A DNA stretch of 21,588 nt from JAVJPJ01 sp040217295 (lineage in GTDB: Bacteria; Pseudomonadota; Alphaproteobacteria; Rhodobacterales; Rhodobacteraceae). Where the stretch lies: positions 1-21,588 of the forward strand of contig CAYWTM010000051.1 of assembly GCA_964460185.1 (NCBI GenBank), given 5' to 3'. The notes under the pieces are model-generated. The model searched no databases, was not told the DNA's origin, and saw only the letters and a list, made by a program, of their open reading frames with translations. A program made the translations under genes and the position numbers. Below are positions 1-6,989 of the stretch, piece after piece (positions within the stretch are counted from its first letter, which is position 1; each line of letters starts with the position of its first letter).

Positions 1-602
1 TGCGCGCGGTGCAGCGGATTGCGGGTCTGGAAGGCGACGACCTTGCGCCAGCCCAATTTGCGGAAAAAGGCGCGCAATTCGTTGGGCGTGTCGCGGCGGG
101 CGCGGAAATCGTAATGCACCGGCTGCTGGATGCCGGTGATCGCGCCGCCCAGATAGACAGGGCCCGCCACGTTGTGCAGGTAGTTCACGGCCGGATGCGC
201 GATGTCATCGGCGCCATAGACCATTTCGGCCTCGCGCGCCTTGTTGGGCACGTATTTGTCGGACACCGACAAGATCGCGAGGATCACGCCCTCGGCGTCA
301 CGCAGGGCGATATCCTGGCCCGGTTCGACCTTGGCGGCGAAATCCTCGCTCACGTCCAGGGTGATCGGCATCGGCCACAACTCGCCCGAGGCAAGGCGCA
401 TGGTTTCCACGACGCTTTCGTAATCCGCCTGCCCCAGGAAGCCCTTGAGCGGGTTGAAGCCGCCATTCATCAAGAGTTCCAGGTCGCAGACCTGGCGCTG
501 GGTCATGTCCCACGACGGCAGATCGCCCGCGTCGGTCTTGAGCTTCTGGGCGCTTTCATACGAGACATACAGTTCGGGGATGGGCGCAAGGTTGCTTTGC
601 AT
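1..602 (-). CDS. sat: Sulfate adenylyltransferase (ATP sulfurylase), N-terminal 200 residues; runs off the left edge
   Basis: ATP sulfurylase makes adenylyl sulfate (APS) from sulfate and ATP in the cytoplasm, the first step of sulfate assimilation or PAPS synthesis. The visible 200 residues start MQSNLAPIPELYVSYESAQK, contain LLMNGGFNPLKGFL (PUA-like N-terminal domain), and end with the nucleotide-binding QTRN motif (residues 192-195) followed by PLHRA. In Rhodobacterales the family is usually a fusion with a C-terminal APS kinase; that part would lie outside the window, so the bifunctional form is an inference. I chose this start because an AGGA lies 8 bases upstream and the family normally begins here. 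However, the frame stays open upstream into the regulator at 603-968, so a longer fusion protein is also possible. Confidence 0.9.
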   Translation of the reverse strand, partial: MQSNLAPIPELYVSYESAQKLKTDAGDLPSWDMTQRQVCDLELLMNGGFNPLKGFLGQADYESVVETMRLASGELWPMPITLDVSEDFAAKVEPGQDIALRDAEGVILAILSVSDKYVPNKAREAEMVYGADDIAHPAVNYLHNVAGPVYLGGAITGIQQPVHYDFRARRDTPNELRAFFRKLGWRKVVAFQTRNPLHRA

Positions 603-968
603 GGCAAGGGTCCTGTTCTTTAAAGGAATGAGGCCGCTCGCATCACCGGTCAGTTCGGCATGGAGGGCGTTGTATTCTGCCCGTTTGCGGGCAAGGAAAC
701 GGTCGGTCAGGCGTGCTTTTTCGGCGGCGCCACGAGAGGTGAGGGCATAGGCAAAGCGCTGGCGTTTGTCCGGCCCGTCACGGTGTGACACCGTCACAAG
801 ACCCGCGTCGGTTACAGCGCGCAATTGGGTGTTGAGCCGCCCGAGGCTGATGCCAAGCGCCTGCGCCGTTGCCCGCTGAGACGCCTCTGGCGCGGCGTCG
901 AGCTGGCGCAGAAGGCGGAAGAGCAAGTCGTCTTCCGGCAGGTGGGATTGGGTCGCGGGTACGGGCAT
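603..968 (-). CDS. MarR_EPS-type winged-helix regulator, in frame with the sulfurylase and lacking its own stop
   Basis: The ATG at 968 opens a frame of 122 codons that runs without a stop into the ATP sulfurylase start codon at 602; I read every codon in between. Residues about 12-107 form a winged helix: SQRATAQALGISLGRLNTQL looks like the helix-turn-helix, followed by a wing (VSHRDGPDKRQRFAYALTSR) and the helix EKARLTDRFLARKRAEYNAL. This last helix is the hallmark I know from the EPS-associated MarR family (TIGR04176), whose members are roughly this long and often sit near exopolysaccharide genes. About 15 linker residues follow (TGDASGLIPLKNRTL). Either this is a regulator-enzyme fusion or the sulfurylase also starts internally. 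Two palindromic operators lie just upstream, consistent with autoregulation. The family call is from pattern recognition, not a search. Confidence 0.8.
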
Positions 969-986
969 TTCAGACGCTACAAAGTT

Positions 987-1002
987 TGTTCACGATTGAA
1001 CA
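987..1002. promoter_or_regulatory. Operator-like inverted repeat 1, TGTTCA-CGAT-TGAACA
   Basis: This is a perfect 6-bp inverted repeat with a 4-base spacer, centred about 26 bases upstream of the regulator start codon at 968. A second site of identical format lies at 1036-1051. The pairing and the position next to a winged-helix regulator suggest the regulator's own binding sites; this is inference. Confidence 0.6.
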
Positions 1003-1035
1003 CATGCCACATGCGTGCGGCTTGGGGAAGGGGTT

Positions 1036-1051
1036 TGTTCACCCGTGAACA
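1036..1051. promoter_or_regulatory. Operator-like inverted repeat 2, TGTTCA-CCCG-TGAACA
   Basis: Same 6-4-6 format as the site at 987-1002, and here the inner bases also pair (TGTTCAC-CC-GTGAACA). Start-to-start distance is 49 bp. It lies in the 294-base gap between the regulator and the divergent MFS gene, so it could control either or both. Apart from the two operators I see no clear promoter in this gap. Confidence 0.6.
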
Positions 1052-1262
1052 GATTGTCGCGATCTGGAGACAATGGGATTTTTCAGCCTTGGTCCCCGGG
1101 CCCCGGTCGGGATGTGGACCTTGCGGGCGACATGCGCTTCAGGCGGCTTTGCGCAACGAAGCTGTCCTGGCCGCATGACTGGAAAATGACTGCTTTGGCG
1201 CTCCGGAGTATGTGTGCAGAGCCGTGATTGTGTTCGCCGCGCGAATTGCCATGATTGTGACC

Positions 1263-2543
1263 ATGCCTGCCGACATCGAATTTTCCTTCCGTCAACTGAC
1301 CCGCAGCGCTCAACGGCACGTTCGAATCTTCCAGATACATCAGTTTCTGGACCGCTTTGCGATGGGCTTGACGGTGGCCGTCGTGGCACTGGCTCTGATC
1401 GACCGTGGCATGGACCTTTTCCAGATTTCGCTACTGTTTGGGGTCTATTCAGTCACAACCATGGCGACGGAACTGCCATTTGGCGGGCTCGCCGATACCA
1501 TCGGGCGCAAGCCCGTCTTCCTGTCAGCGGTCGTGGCAAGCGTGATCTCGCTGGGTCTTTTTCTGTCGTCCAACGATTTCCTTGTCTTGGCTCTTTCGTT
1601 CGCGTTTATCGGTTTCGGACGGGCTTTGCGCTCCGGAACGCTCGATGCATGGTTCGTCGAGAACTTCAGGGTCCTGGCCCCGAACGTCGATATTCAGCCC
1701 GCGCTCGCCAAGGCCCAATGGGCCAATGCCATGGGACTGGCGTTTGGCGCGATTTGCGGAGGCCTGTTGCCGGACGTCTTTGGCGATGTCGCAATCCGTT
1801 TTGGCTTCAGCATTTTTGATGTTTCTTACGCGGCAAGCCTGATCATGATGATCGTGTTGTTTGTCTTTACCTTCGTTGCGATCACCGAAGAGCCTCGCCC
1901 GCTGAACCTCAAGGCTCTCGGTCACGGTTTCACGCGTGTTCCATCGGTGGTCGGGGAGGCCGGTCTCCTTGCTTTGAAACACCCCACCTTGTCGATACTG
2001 TTGTTCGCGCTGGCGCTGTTCTTGATGGCGACGAACCCGGTCGAGGTGTTCTGGCCCACCTACGCCAGGGGCCTGCTGAACGACAGCTACGCCAATACTG
2101 CAATTGGTGTGCTGACAGCGGCGTATTTCTTCTCAATCGCGTTCGGCGCGGCGCTGTCGCCACACATCAATCGACTGTTCAAGCGTCAAAATGCCATCAC
2201 GCTTTCGGTGGCTTTTGCCTGCCTCGCGGCGCTCCAGATCGCCTTGGCGTTTCAGGGTGCCATGATCGGCTTCGTCGTGATGTTTGTTCTTTTTTCCGTT
2301 GTCCTTGGCTCAACTGAGACGCCAGCCAGCAGCATTCTTCATTCGTGTGTCGAGAACCATCAGCGGTCTACCATGCTGTCGCTACGCTCACTCGTGCAAC
2401 AGCTTGGTGCAGCCGTCGGTTTGATGGCGTTTGGTGGCATTGCGGAAGGCTACACATTGCCTGTCGCCTGGATGGGAGGCGCTGGTTTTCTCATGATCGC
2501 CGTGTTGTTGACGGGCATGCTGGCCAAGAGATTGCGGCGCTGA
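1263..2543 (+). CDS. Major facilitator superfamily (MFS) transporter
   Basis: This is a polytopic inner-membrane carrier of about 427 residues, the normal size for a 12-helix MFS protein. The loop after the second helix carries the MFS motif A as GGLADTIGRKP (residues 74-84). Hydrophobic segments are spread along the whole length, and the protein ends shortly after a last helix in a basic tail (KRLRR). The substrate cannot be told from the sequence. I chose the ATG at 1263 (MPADIEFSF), though no good ribosome binding site precedes it; ATG 1251 and GTG 1212 in the same frame are alternatives, and GGAG at 1205-1208 lies too close to 1212. The gene looks less GC-rich than its neighbours and uses more A/T-ending codons, which hints at later acquisition. 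It is divergent from the regulator-sulfurylase frame and may share its operators. Confidence 0.85.
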   Translation: MPADIEFSFRQLTRSAQRHVRIFQIHQFLDRFAMGLTVAVVALALIDRGMDLFQISLLFGVYSVTTMATELPFGGLADTIGRKPVFLSAVVASVISLGLFLSSNDFLVLALSFAFIGFGRALRSGTLDAWFVENFRVLAPNVDIQPALAKAQWANAMGLAFGAICGGLLPDVFGDVAIRFGFSIFDVSYAASLIMMIVLFVFTFVAITEEPRPLNLKALGHGFTRVPSVVGEAGLLALKHPTLSILLFALALFLMATNPVEVFWPTYARGLLNDSYANTAIGVLTAAYFFSIAFGAALSPHINRLFKRQNAITLSVAFACLAALQIALAFQGAMIGFVVMFVLFSVVLGSTETPASSILHSCVENHQRSTMLSLRSLVQQLGAAVGLMAFGGIAEGYTLPVAWMGGAGFLMIAVLLTGMLAKRLRR

Positions 2544-2700
2544 GGTCGACAGTTGTCGTTCTTCCATCACGCGGCACATGGCACTTCGGGATCAAGGCCG
2601 CCATTCGCAGCACACCGCGCGGCGGCAGGTTACCGTATGCCAGCGGTGCTCAACCCATAAAAACGAACCCGGTCAGGTACGCCCCGGCAGGGCCTCAAAT

Positions 2701-3708
2701 CTACTCGGCCGCGTCAACCGGGGCTGCATAGGCTGCAGCGTCGGATGTCTGTTCGCCTTCATGCTCGGCGATGAATTTCTCTGCGTCCAAAGCCGCCATG
2801 CAGCCCATTCCGGCGCTGGTCACGGCCTGACGATAGACGTGATCGGTCAGGTCGCCCGCCGCGAAGACGCCGGGTATCGAGGTGCGCGTGGTGCCCGGTT
2901 CGACCTTGACGTAGCCGCCATTGTGCAGCTCGAGCTGGTCCTTGACCAACTCGGATGCCGGCGCATGTCCGATGGCCACGAAAAAACCCGCGCAGGGCAC
3001 CTCGGTGATGGCGCCGGTTTCGGTGTGCTTGATGCGCACGCCTTCGACGCCGCGTGGGTTGTCCGCGCCGATGACTTCCTGAACGCTGTGGTTCCAGATC
3101 ACCTCGACCTTGGGGTTGTTGAACAGGCGGTTTTGCAGGATCTTTTCGGCCCGCAAGCTGTCGCGACGATGGATCAGCGTCACCTTGGAGGCAAAGTTGG
3201 TCAGGAAAAGCGCCTCTTCCACGGCGGTATTGCCGCCGCCGACAACAACGATTTCCTTGCCGCGATAGAAGAACCCGTCACATGTCGCGCAGGCCGACAC
3301 GCCAAAACCCTTGAAGTGTTCCTCGGACGGAAGGCCAAGCCACTTGGCCTGCGCGCCCGTCGCCAGAATGACTGCATCCGCCGTATAGGTCGTGCCGCTG
3401 TCGCCCTTGGCCGTGAAGGGGCGCGCCGACAGGTCCAGCGACATGATGTGATCGGAAATGATCTCGGTCCCCATTTCCTTGGCATGCGCTTCCATCCGGA
3501 CCATCAGGTCCGGGCCCATGACCGTTGCGTCGCCGGGCCAGTTTTCCACATCGGTGGTGATGGTCAGCTGACCGCCCGGCTGGATGCCCTGCACCAGGAT
3601 GGGTTCCAGCATGGCGCGACTGGCATAGACGCCGGCGGTATAACCGGCGGGGCCGGAGCCGATGATCAGAACACGGGTGTGGCGGGTCGTTTGGGCGGTA
3701 TCGGACAT
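2701..3708 (-). CDS. trxB: Thioredoxin-disulfide reductase
   Basis: This cytoplasmic FAD enzyme passes electrons from NADPH to thioredoxin. In order it shows an N-terminal FAD site (IIGSGPAGYTAG), the redox-active CATC motif (Cys140 and Cys143), the NADPH site (VVGGGNTAVEEA) and the C-terminal FAD signature (GVFAAGDLTD). At 335 residues it is slightly longer than the usual ~320 because of an alanine-rich tail after KFIAEH. The start at 3708 (MSDTAQTTRH) leaves the FAD site about 14 residues in; the frame is open further upstream, but that stretch has no family resemblance. The ribosome binding site is weak. It diverges from an Lrp-type regulator, with a repeat between them that might bind that regulator. 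Confidence 0.95.
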   Translation of the reverse strand: MSDTAQTTRHTRVLIIGSGPAGYTAGVYASRAMLEPILVQGIQPGGQLTITTDVENWPGDATVMGPDLMVRMEAHAKEMGTEIISDHIMSLDLSARPFTAKGDSGTTYTADAVILATGAQAKWLGLPSEEHFKGFGVSACATCDGFFYRGKEIVVVGGGNTAVEEALFLTNFASKVTLIHRRDSLRAEKILQNRLFNNPKVEVIWNHSVQEVIGADNPRGVEGVRIKHTETGAITEVPCAGFFVAIGHAPASELVKDQLELHNGGYVKVEPGTTRTSIPGVFAAGDLTDHVYRQAVTSAGMGCMAALDAEKFIAEHEGEQTSDAAAYAAPVDAAE

Positions 3709-3850
3709 GCGGGCAGGGCCTATCAACGTGATTGGTTTGGCAGCGTGGCGCGCGCGGTCGTTGCGTGCGGCGTTGCACAGGATATATCCCCACGGGTCCG
3801 GCGATGAAAGCCCCCGGCTCAGGGGTTGCACCCAAACGTGAGATGTTCCA

Positions 3851-3881
3851 AATATTGCGCGCGCGTGAAATAATATTGCGC
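3851..3881. repeat. Direct repeat AATATTGCGC x2, 21-bp period, in the trxB-lrp gap
   Basis: The ten bases AATATTGCGC occur at 3851-3860 and again at 3872-3881, start-to-start 21 bp, about two helical turns. Each copy carries the self-complementary core AATATT. The location, 55-85 bases upstream of an Lrp/AsnC start codon and between divergent genes, fits a binding site for that regulator, whose family commonly autoregulates; the binding itself is inference. Confidence 0.5.
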
Positions 3882-3935
3882 ACGGGCTAAGAAATGCGGT
3901 CAAAATAGAAAATGCCGCAAAGGGGTACAGGCCAG

Positions 3936-4436
3936 ATGTCGCACAGCAAGCTCGATCCGATTGACCGCAAGATCCTGGCCGAGCTGCAGGAAGACGGGCG
4001 CATGACCAATGTCGAACTGGCCAAGCGCGTCGGTATTTCCGCGCCGCCCTGCTTGCGCCGTGTGCGCACCCTGGAAGAGGCGGGATACATTCGCGGCTAC
4101 CATGCCGATGTCGATCCCCGCATGCTGGGGTTCGAGGTGCAGGTCTTTGCGATGGTCGGTCTGCACAGCCAGGCGGAGGTCGATCTGGTTGCCTTCGAAA
4201 ACCTGTGCCGGGACTGGCCGTTGGTCCGTGAATGCCACATGCTGAACGGAGAGATCGATTTCATCCTGAAATGCGTGGCGCCCGATCTGTCCAGCTTCCA
4301 GAGCTTTCTGACCGGGGCGCTGACCTCGGCCCCGAACGTGGCCAGCGTGCGCACCTCGCTGGTGATCCGGGGCGCCAAGGATGCCCCCGGCGTGCCGTTC
4401 GACGTGATGGAAGACCGGCTGAGCCGCCTGGCCTGA
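3936..4436 (+). CDS. Lrp/AsnC family transcriptional regulator
   Basis: Lrp/AsnC proteins bind DNA as octamers or dimers and respond to amino acids. The protein (166 residues, normal for the family) begins MSHSKLDPIDRKILAELQED, has a helix-turn-helix around NVELAKRVGISAPPCLRRVR, and a C-terminal effector (RAM) domain with the typical GEIDFILKC strand. I chose ATG 3936 over the in-frame ATG 3912 because AGGGG lies about 10 bases upstream of it and because family members start this way. Close relatives sit beside trxB in roseobacters, as far as I recall. Only 14 bases separate it from the sulfotransferase downstream, so the two are probably co-transcribed. The controlled genes are unknown. Confidence 0.9.
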   Translation: MSHSKLDPIDRKILAELQEDGRMTNVELAKRVGISAPPCLRRVRTLEEAGYIRGYHADVDPRMLGFEVQVFAMVGLHSQAEVDLVAFENLCRDWPLVRECHMLNGEIDFILKCVAPDLSSFQSFLTGALTSAPNVASVRTSLVIRGAKDAPGVPFDVMEDRLSRLA

Positions 4437-4450
4437 GCGGGGGGCGCGTG

Positions 4451-6508
4451 ATGCCGCCTGAAACGGGAACCCTGACGCAGCGGTATCAAGGCGCGCTTGC
4501 GCTGGCCAAGGCCGGACGGCAGGCGGAGGCGTTGGCCCAGTTGCGCCTGCTGGATACTGCCCGCCCGAACAGCCCTGAAATCCTGTTCCAGATCGGCCGC
4601 CTGGAGGCCGCGCAAGGCCGGCCGGACGCCGCCGAATCCGCCCTGCGCGCGGCCTTGACCCTGCGACCGGCCGAGGCCGCGATCTGGCAGGCGCTGCACG
4701 GGGTTCTGACCCGCGGCGCAAGAACCGGGCTGGAACGCGAGGCCGCCCGCGCCGGGATCATCCTGGGGTCCGAGAAAGACGCGCGTCCGATCCTTGCCGC
4801 GATCGAAAAGGGCAAGGCGGCCGAGGCCGAGGCAGCGGCGCTGCGGCTTGTCAAATCCGCGCCCGAGGCGTTCTGGCCCGCCTTTGCCCTGGGCCGGGCC
4901 CGCGCGGCGCTGGGCAATTGGGCGGGCGCGCTGCCGCCCCTCGAGATGGCCCATCTGCGCGATCCGCAAGACACCGCCGTGCAAGCGGCGCTGGGCGATG
5001 TGTTGGCGCGAACCGGCGCCGTGATCCGGGCCGAGGCGATGCTGACCCCCCTTGTGCAGGACGATCCGCAAGCGGCGCTGGCGCTTGCGCGGCTCTTGCG
5101 CGACACGATGCGCCCCGAGGCGTCAGCCGATCTGTTGCAGGCCTGGACGCGCAAACGGCCCAAGGCGCGCGCGATCTGGACAGAGCTGGCGCTATCACTT
5201 GCATCGGGCGGCCAGTCGGAGGCGGCCTTCGACGCTGCGGCGCGCGCCACGGATGGGGCAGCGGGGATGGTAACGCTCTACACCCGGCTCGCGTCCGCCT
5301 TCGAGGAAGCGGGCGATGTAGCGTCCGCTGAAACGGCGGTTGATGCGGGCCTTGCACGGGCCAAGACCGGGCGGGCGGGCTTGCTGACACTGCGGGCGCA
5401 AAAGCTGCAATCGGCCGGTGATCTTGGCGCCGCCGATGCGCTCTTGGTCGAGGCCATCGCGCTAGACCCCGGTTATGCCGAGGCCTATCGCGCCTATACC
5501 GCCGCCGACAAACGCGCGGCGGATGATCCGATCCTGGCACGGCTGGAGACCGCGCTTGCGCGTCCCGATACGCCGTCGCCCGCCCGCAGCCGGTTGCATT
5601 TCGCGGCCGCCAAGGCCGCGTGGGACGCAAAGGACGACGCCCGCGCGGCGCGCCACCTGGAAACCGCCAACCGTTTGCTGGCCTCGGCCTATCCCTATTC
5701 CTTCGAGGCCGATCTGGCCGAGGCCCGCCGGCTGGTGGCCGATTGGACCAGGCTGGCCCCCATGCGCGCAGACGGGCCGCAGGACCCGGCGCTGTTCGTG
5801 ACCGGCCTGCCCCGATCGGGCACGACATTGGTTGAAACCATCCTGTCGGCCCATCCGCAGGTGGCCGCGGGGGGCGAAATGCCGTTCATGGGCCGTGCGC
5901 TTGCGCCCGCGATGGATGCGTTGCGGGGCGGTGTCGCGGATCCGGCGCTATTTGCGGCCGCGGGGGCGCGGTACCTGGTGGCGGCTCGGCGTCGGGCGGG
6001 GGGCGCGATCTTTACCGACAAGGCGATTTCCACCTTCACGCGGGCCGGGCACGTGGTGCGCGCGCTGCCCGGCGCGCGGATCATCGTGATGCGCCGCGAT
6101 CCGCGCGATGTGGGGTTGTCGATGTATCGCAACATGTTCCCCGAAGGTCTGCACCGCTACACCAACGACCTGCAGGCGATGGGCCGATACATCCGGTTGC
6201 ATGACGCCCTGGCCGCATTCTGGGCCGACGCCTTGCCGGGGCAGGTGCATGTGGTGGATTACGAAGCGCTGACCGCCGATCCCGAGCCGCATATCCGGGC
6301 ATTGGTGGCGTTTTGCGGCCTGCCGTGGGATGACGCCTGCCTTGCGCCGGAACGCAGCCAGAGGCGGGTTCAGACGCTCAGCTTTGCGCAGGTCCGCGCG
6401 CCGATCGGGCGGCAGGCGGTGGCAGGCTGGACACGCATGGAGGCCGAGTTGCAGCCCTTGATCGAGGCCTTGGACAAAACCCGGATCGATCTGTCGCCGC
6501 AGCCCTGA
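4451..6508 (+). CDS. TPR-repeat sulfotransferase
   Basis: The protein has 685 residues in two parts. Residues 1 to about 430 are alanine- and leucine-rich helical repeats of TPR type (for example ALALAKAGRQAEALAQLRLL and AAQGRPDAAESALRAALTLR). The C-terminal part is a sulfotransferase: FVTGLPRSGTT (residues 449-459) matches the PAPS 5'-phosphosulfate loop and RRDPRDVGLSMYR (from 548) the 3'-phosphate motif. Such enzymes move sulfate from PAPS to a protein, sugar or small molecule; the acceptor is unknown. I see no signal peptide, so it probably acts in the cytoplasm or at the membrane face. The start at 4451 has only a weak ribosome binding site, consistent with coupling to the lrp-type gene 14 bases upstream. 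The ATP sulfurylase at the left edge could supply the PAPS pathway. Confidence 0.88.
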   Translation: MPPETGTLTQRYQGALALAKAGRQAEALAQLRLLDTARPNSPEILFQIGRLEAAQGRPDAAESALRAALTLRPAEAAIWQALHGVLTRGARTGLEREAARAGIILGSEKDARPILAAIEKGKAAEAEAAALRLVKSAPEAFWPAFALGRARAALGNWAGALPPLEMAHLRDPQDTAVQAALGDVLARTGAVIRAEAMLTPLVQDDPQAALALARLLRDTMRPEASADLLQAWTRKRPKARAIWTELALSLASGGQSEAAFDAAARATDGAAGMVTLYTRLASAFEEAGDVASAETAVDAGLARAKTGRAGLLTLRAQKLQSAGDLGAADALLVEAIALDPGYAEAYRAYTAADKRAADDPILARLETALARPDTPSPARSRLHFAAAKAAWDAKDDARAARHLETANRLLASAYPYSFEADLAEARRLVADWTRLAPMRADGPQDPALFVTGLPRSGTTLVETILSAHPQVAAGGEMPFMGRALAPAMDALRGGVADPALFAAAGARYLVAARRRAGGAIFTDKAISTFTRAGHVVRALPGARIIVMRRDPRDVGLSMYRNMFPEGLHRYTNDLQAMGRYIRLHDALAAFWADALPGQVHVVDYEALTADPEPHIRALVAFCGLPWDDACLAPERSQRRVQTLSFAQVRAPIGRQAVAGWTRMEAELQPLIEALDKTRIDLSPQP

Positions 6509-6514
6509 AACGCG

Positions 6515-6540
6515 AAAAGGGCCGCCATTCTGGCAGCCCT
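6515..6540 (-). terminator. Hairpin terminator downstream of the 43-residue gene
   Basis: On the minus strand AGGGC-T-GCC, a 5-base loop and GGC-G-GCCCT form a stem with one mismatch, followed by TTTTCGCG. It lies between convergent genes (stops at 6508 and 6579) and may also help end the sulfotransferase transcript. Confidence 0.55.
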
Positions 6541-6578
6541 CTTGCAAGCATTCGCTTTGTTTCGCGATGAACGCCGTG

Positions 6579-6710
6579 TTATTCGGCGGCGATCTGCATG
6601 GTCGGCTTTTCCGACCGGTTTTCGGCGCGGTTTTCGCGCGTCCAGGGCATTTCGACCTGCTCTTTCTGGGCTTCGTTCAGGATCGTGGTCATCCAGCGAC
6701 GCGTTTTCAT
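6579..6710 (-). CDS. Small basic protein, 43 residues, function unknown
   Basis: The frame encodes MKTRRWMTTILNEAQKEQVE followed by MPWTRENR and a C-terminus rich in charged residues. I chose ATG 6710 because AAGGA lies 8 bases upstream; the in-frame ATG at 6719 has that same sequence directly against it and is unlikely. I recall short Rhodobacterales proteins with a similar plan (MKTRRW-like start, then a PW-R motif), but I cannot verify this here. There is no signal peptide or membrane segment. The gene has its own terminator and a 279-base upstream region full of inverted repeats, so it looks independently controlled. A coding gene is likely but the function is unknown. Confidence 0.7.
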   Translation of the reverse strand: MKTRRWMTTILNEAQKEQVEMPWTRENRAENRSEKPTMQIAAE

Positions 6711-6744
6711 GTGCCTCATCCTTTGTGCCGTGTGTGCTTCGTGT

Positions 6745-6758
6745 GTTCGTTTTCGAAC
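6745..6758. promoter_or_regulatory. Inverted repeat GTTCG-TTTT-CGAAC upstream of the 43-residue gene
   Basis: A perfect 5-bp inverted repeat with a 4-base spacer, 35 bases upstream of the start codon at 6710. It abuts TTGGAAACAAAC at 6759-6770. It resembles an operator; no regulator can be named. Confidence 0.4.
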
Positions 6759-6960
6759 TTGGAAACAAACTGATCCCAATTTCCGGCATAGATACGGCAA
6801 AGCGCCTAACGGAACGTAAATTTTCAAGGCGATATTGTGGCCGCGAAAAGCGGGGTTTCCACTGAATATACGCGCTTTTCAAGGTGTGCGGCCCAGATCT
6901 GGGCGATTTTGGGGCAGGAATTGTCCCCGTTTCGCCCAATTTGAAACGGTTTGTTTCCAA
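6759..6960. repeat. 12-bp inverted repeat TTGGAAACAAAC ... GTTTGTTTCCAA
   Basis: TTGGAAACAAAC at 6759-6770 recurs exactly on the other strand at 6949-6960 within the same intergenic region (6711-6989). The second copy is part of a near-palindrome, ATTTGAAAC-GGTTT-GTTTCCAAAT with one base difference (about 6940-6962). Together they look like paired regulator sites upstream of the 43-residue gene. Nothing else gene-like is visible in this gap. Confidence 0.45.
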
Positions 6961-6989
6961 ATCGGCCGTGCTGAACCGGATCCGCCGCG

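Noticed and set aside
2609..2650. Loose AGCAC(A)CCGC / GCGGTGCT pairing between MFS and trxB ends
   Set aside because: The loop is long (about 23 bases), the stem has a bulge and no T-run follows in a suitable place, so it is not reported as a terminator.
2578..3807. 409-codon open frame on the plus strand opposite trxB
   Set aside because: It is a GC-driven shadow of trxB, which has complete family motifs; the shadow has no recognisable domain and no proper start.
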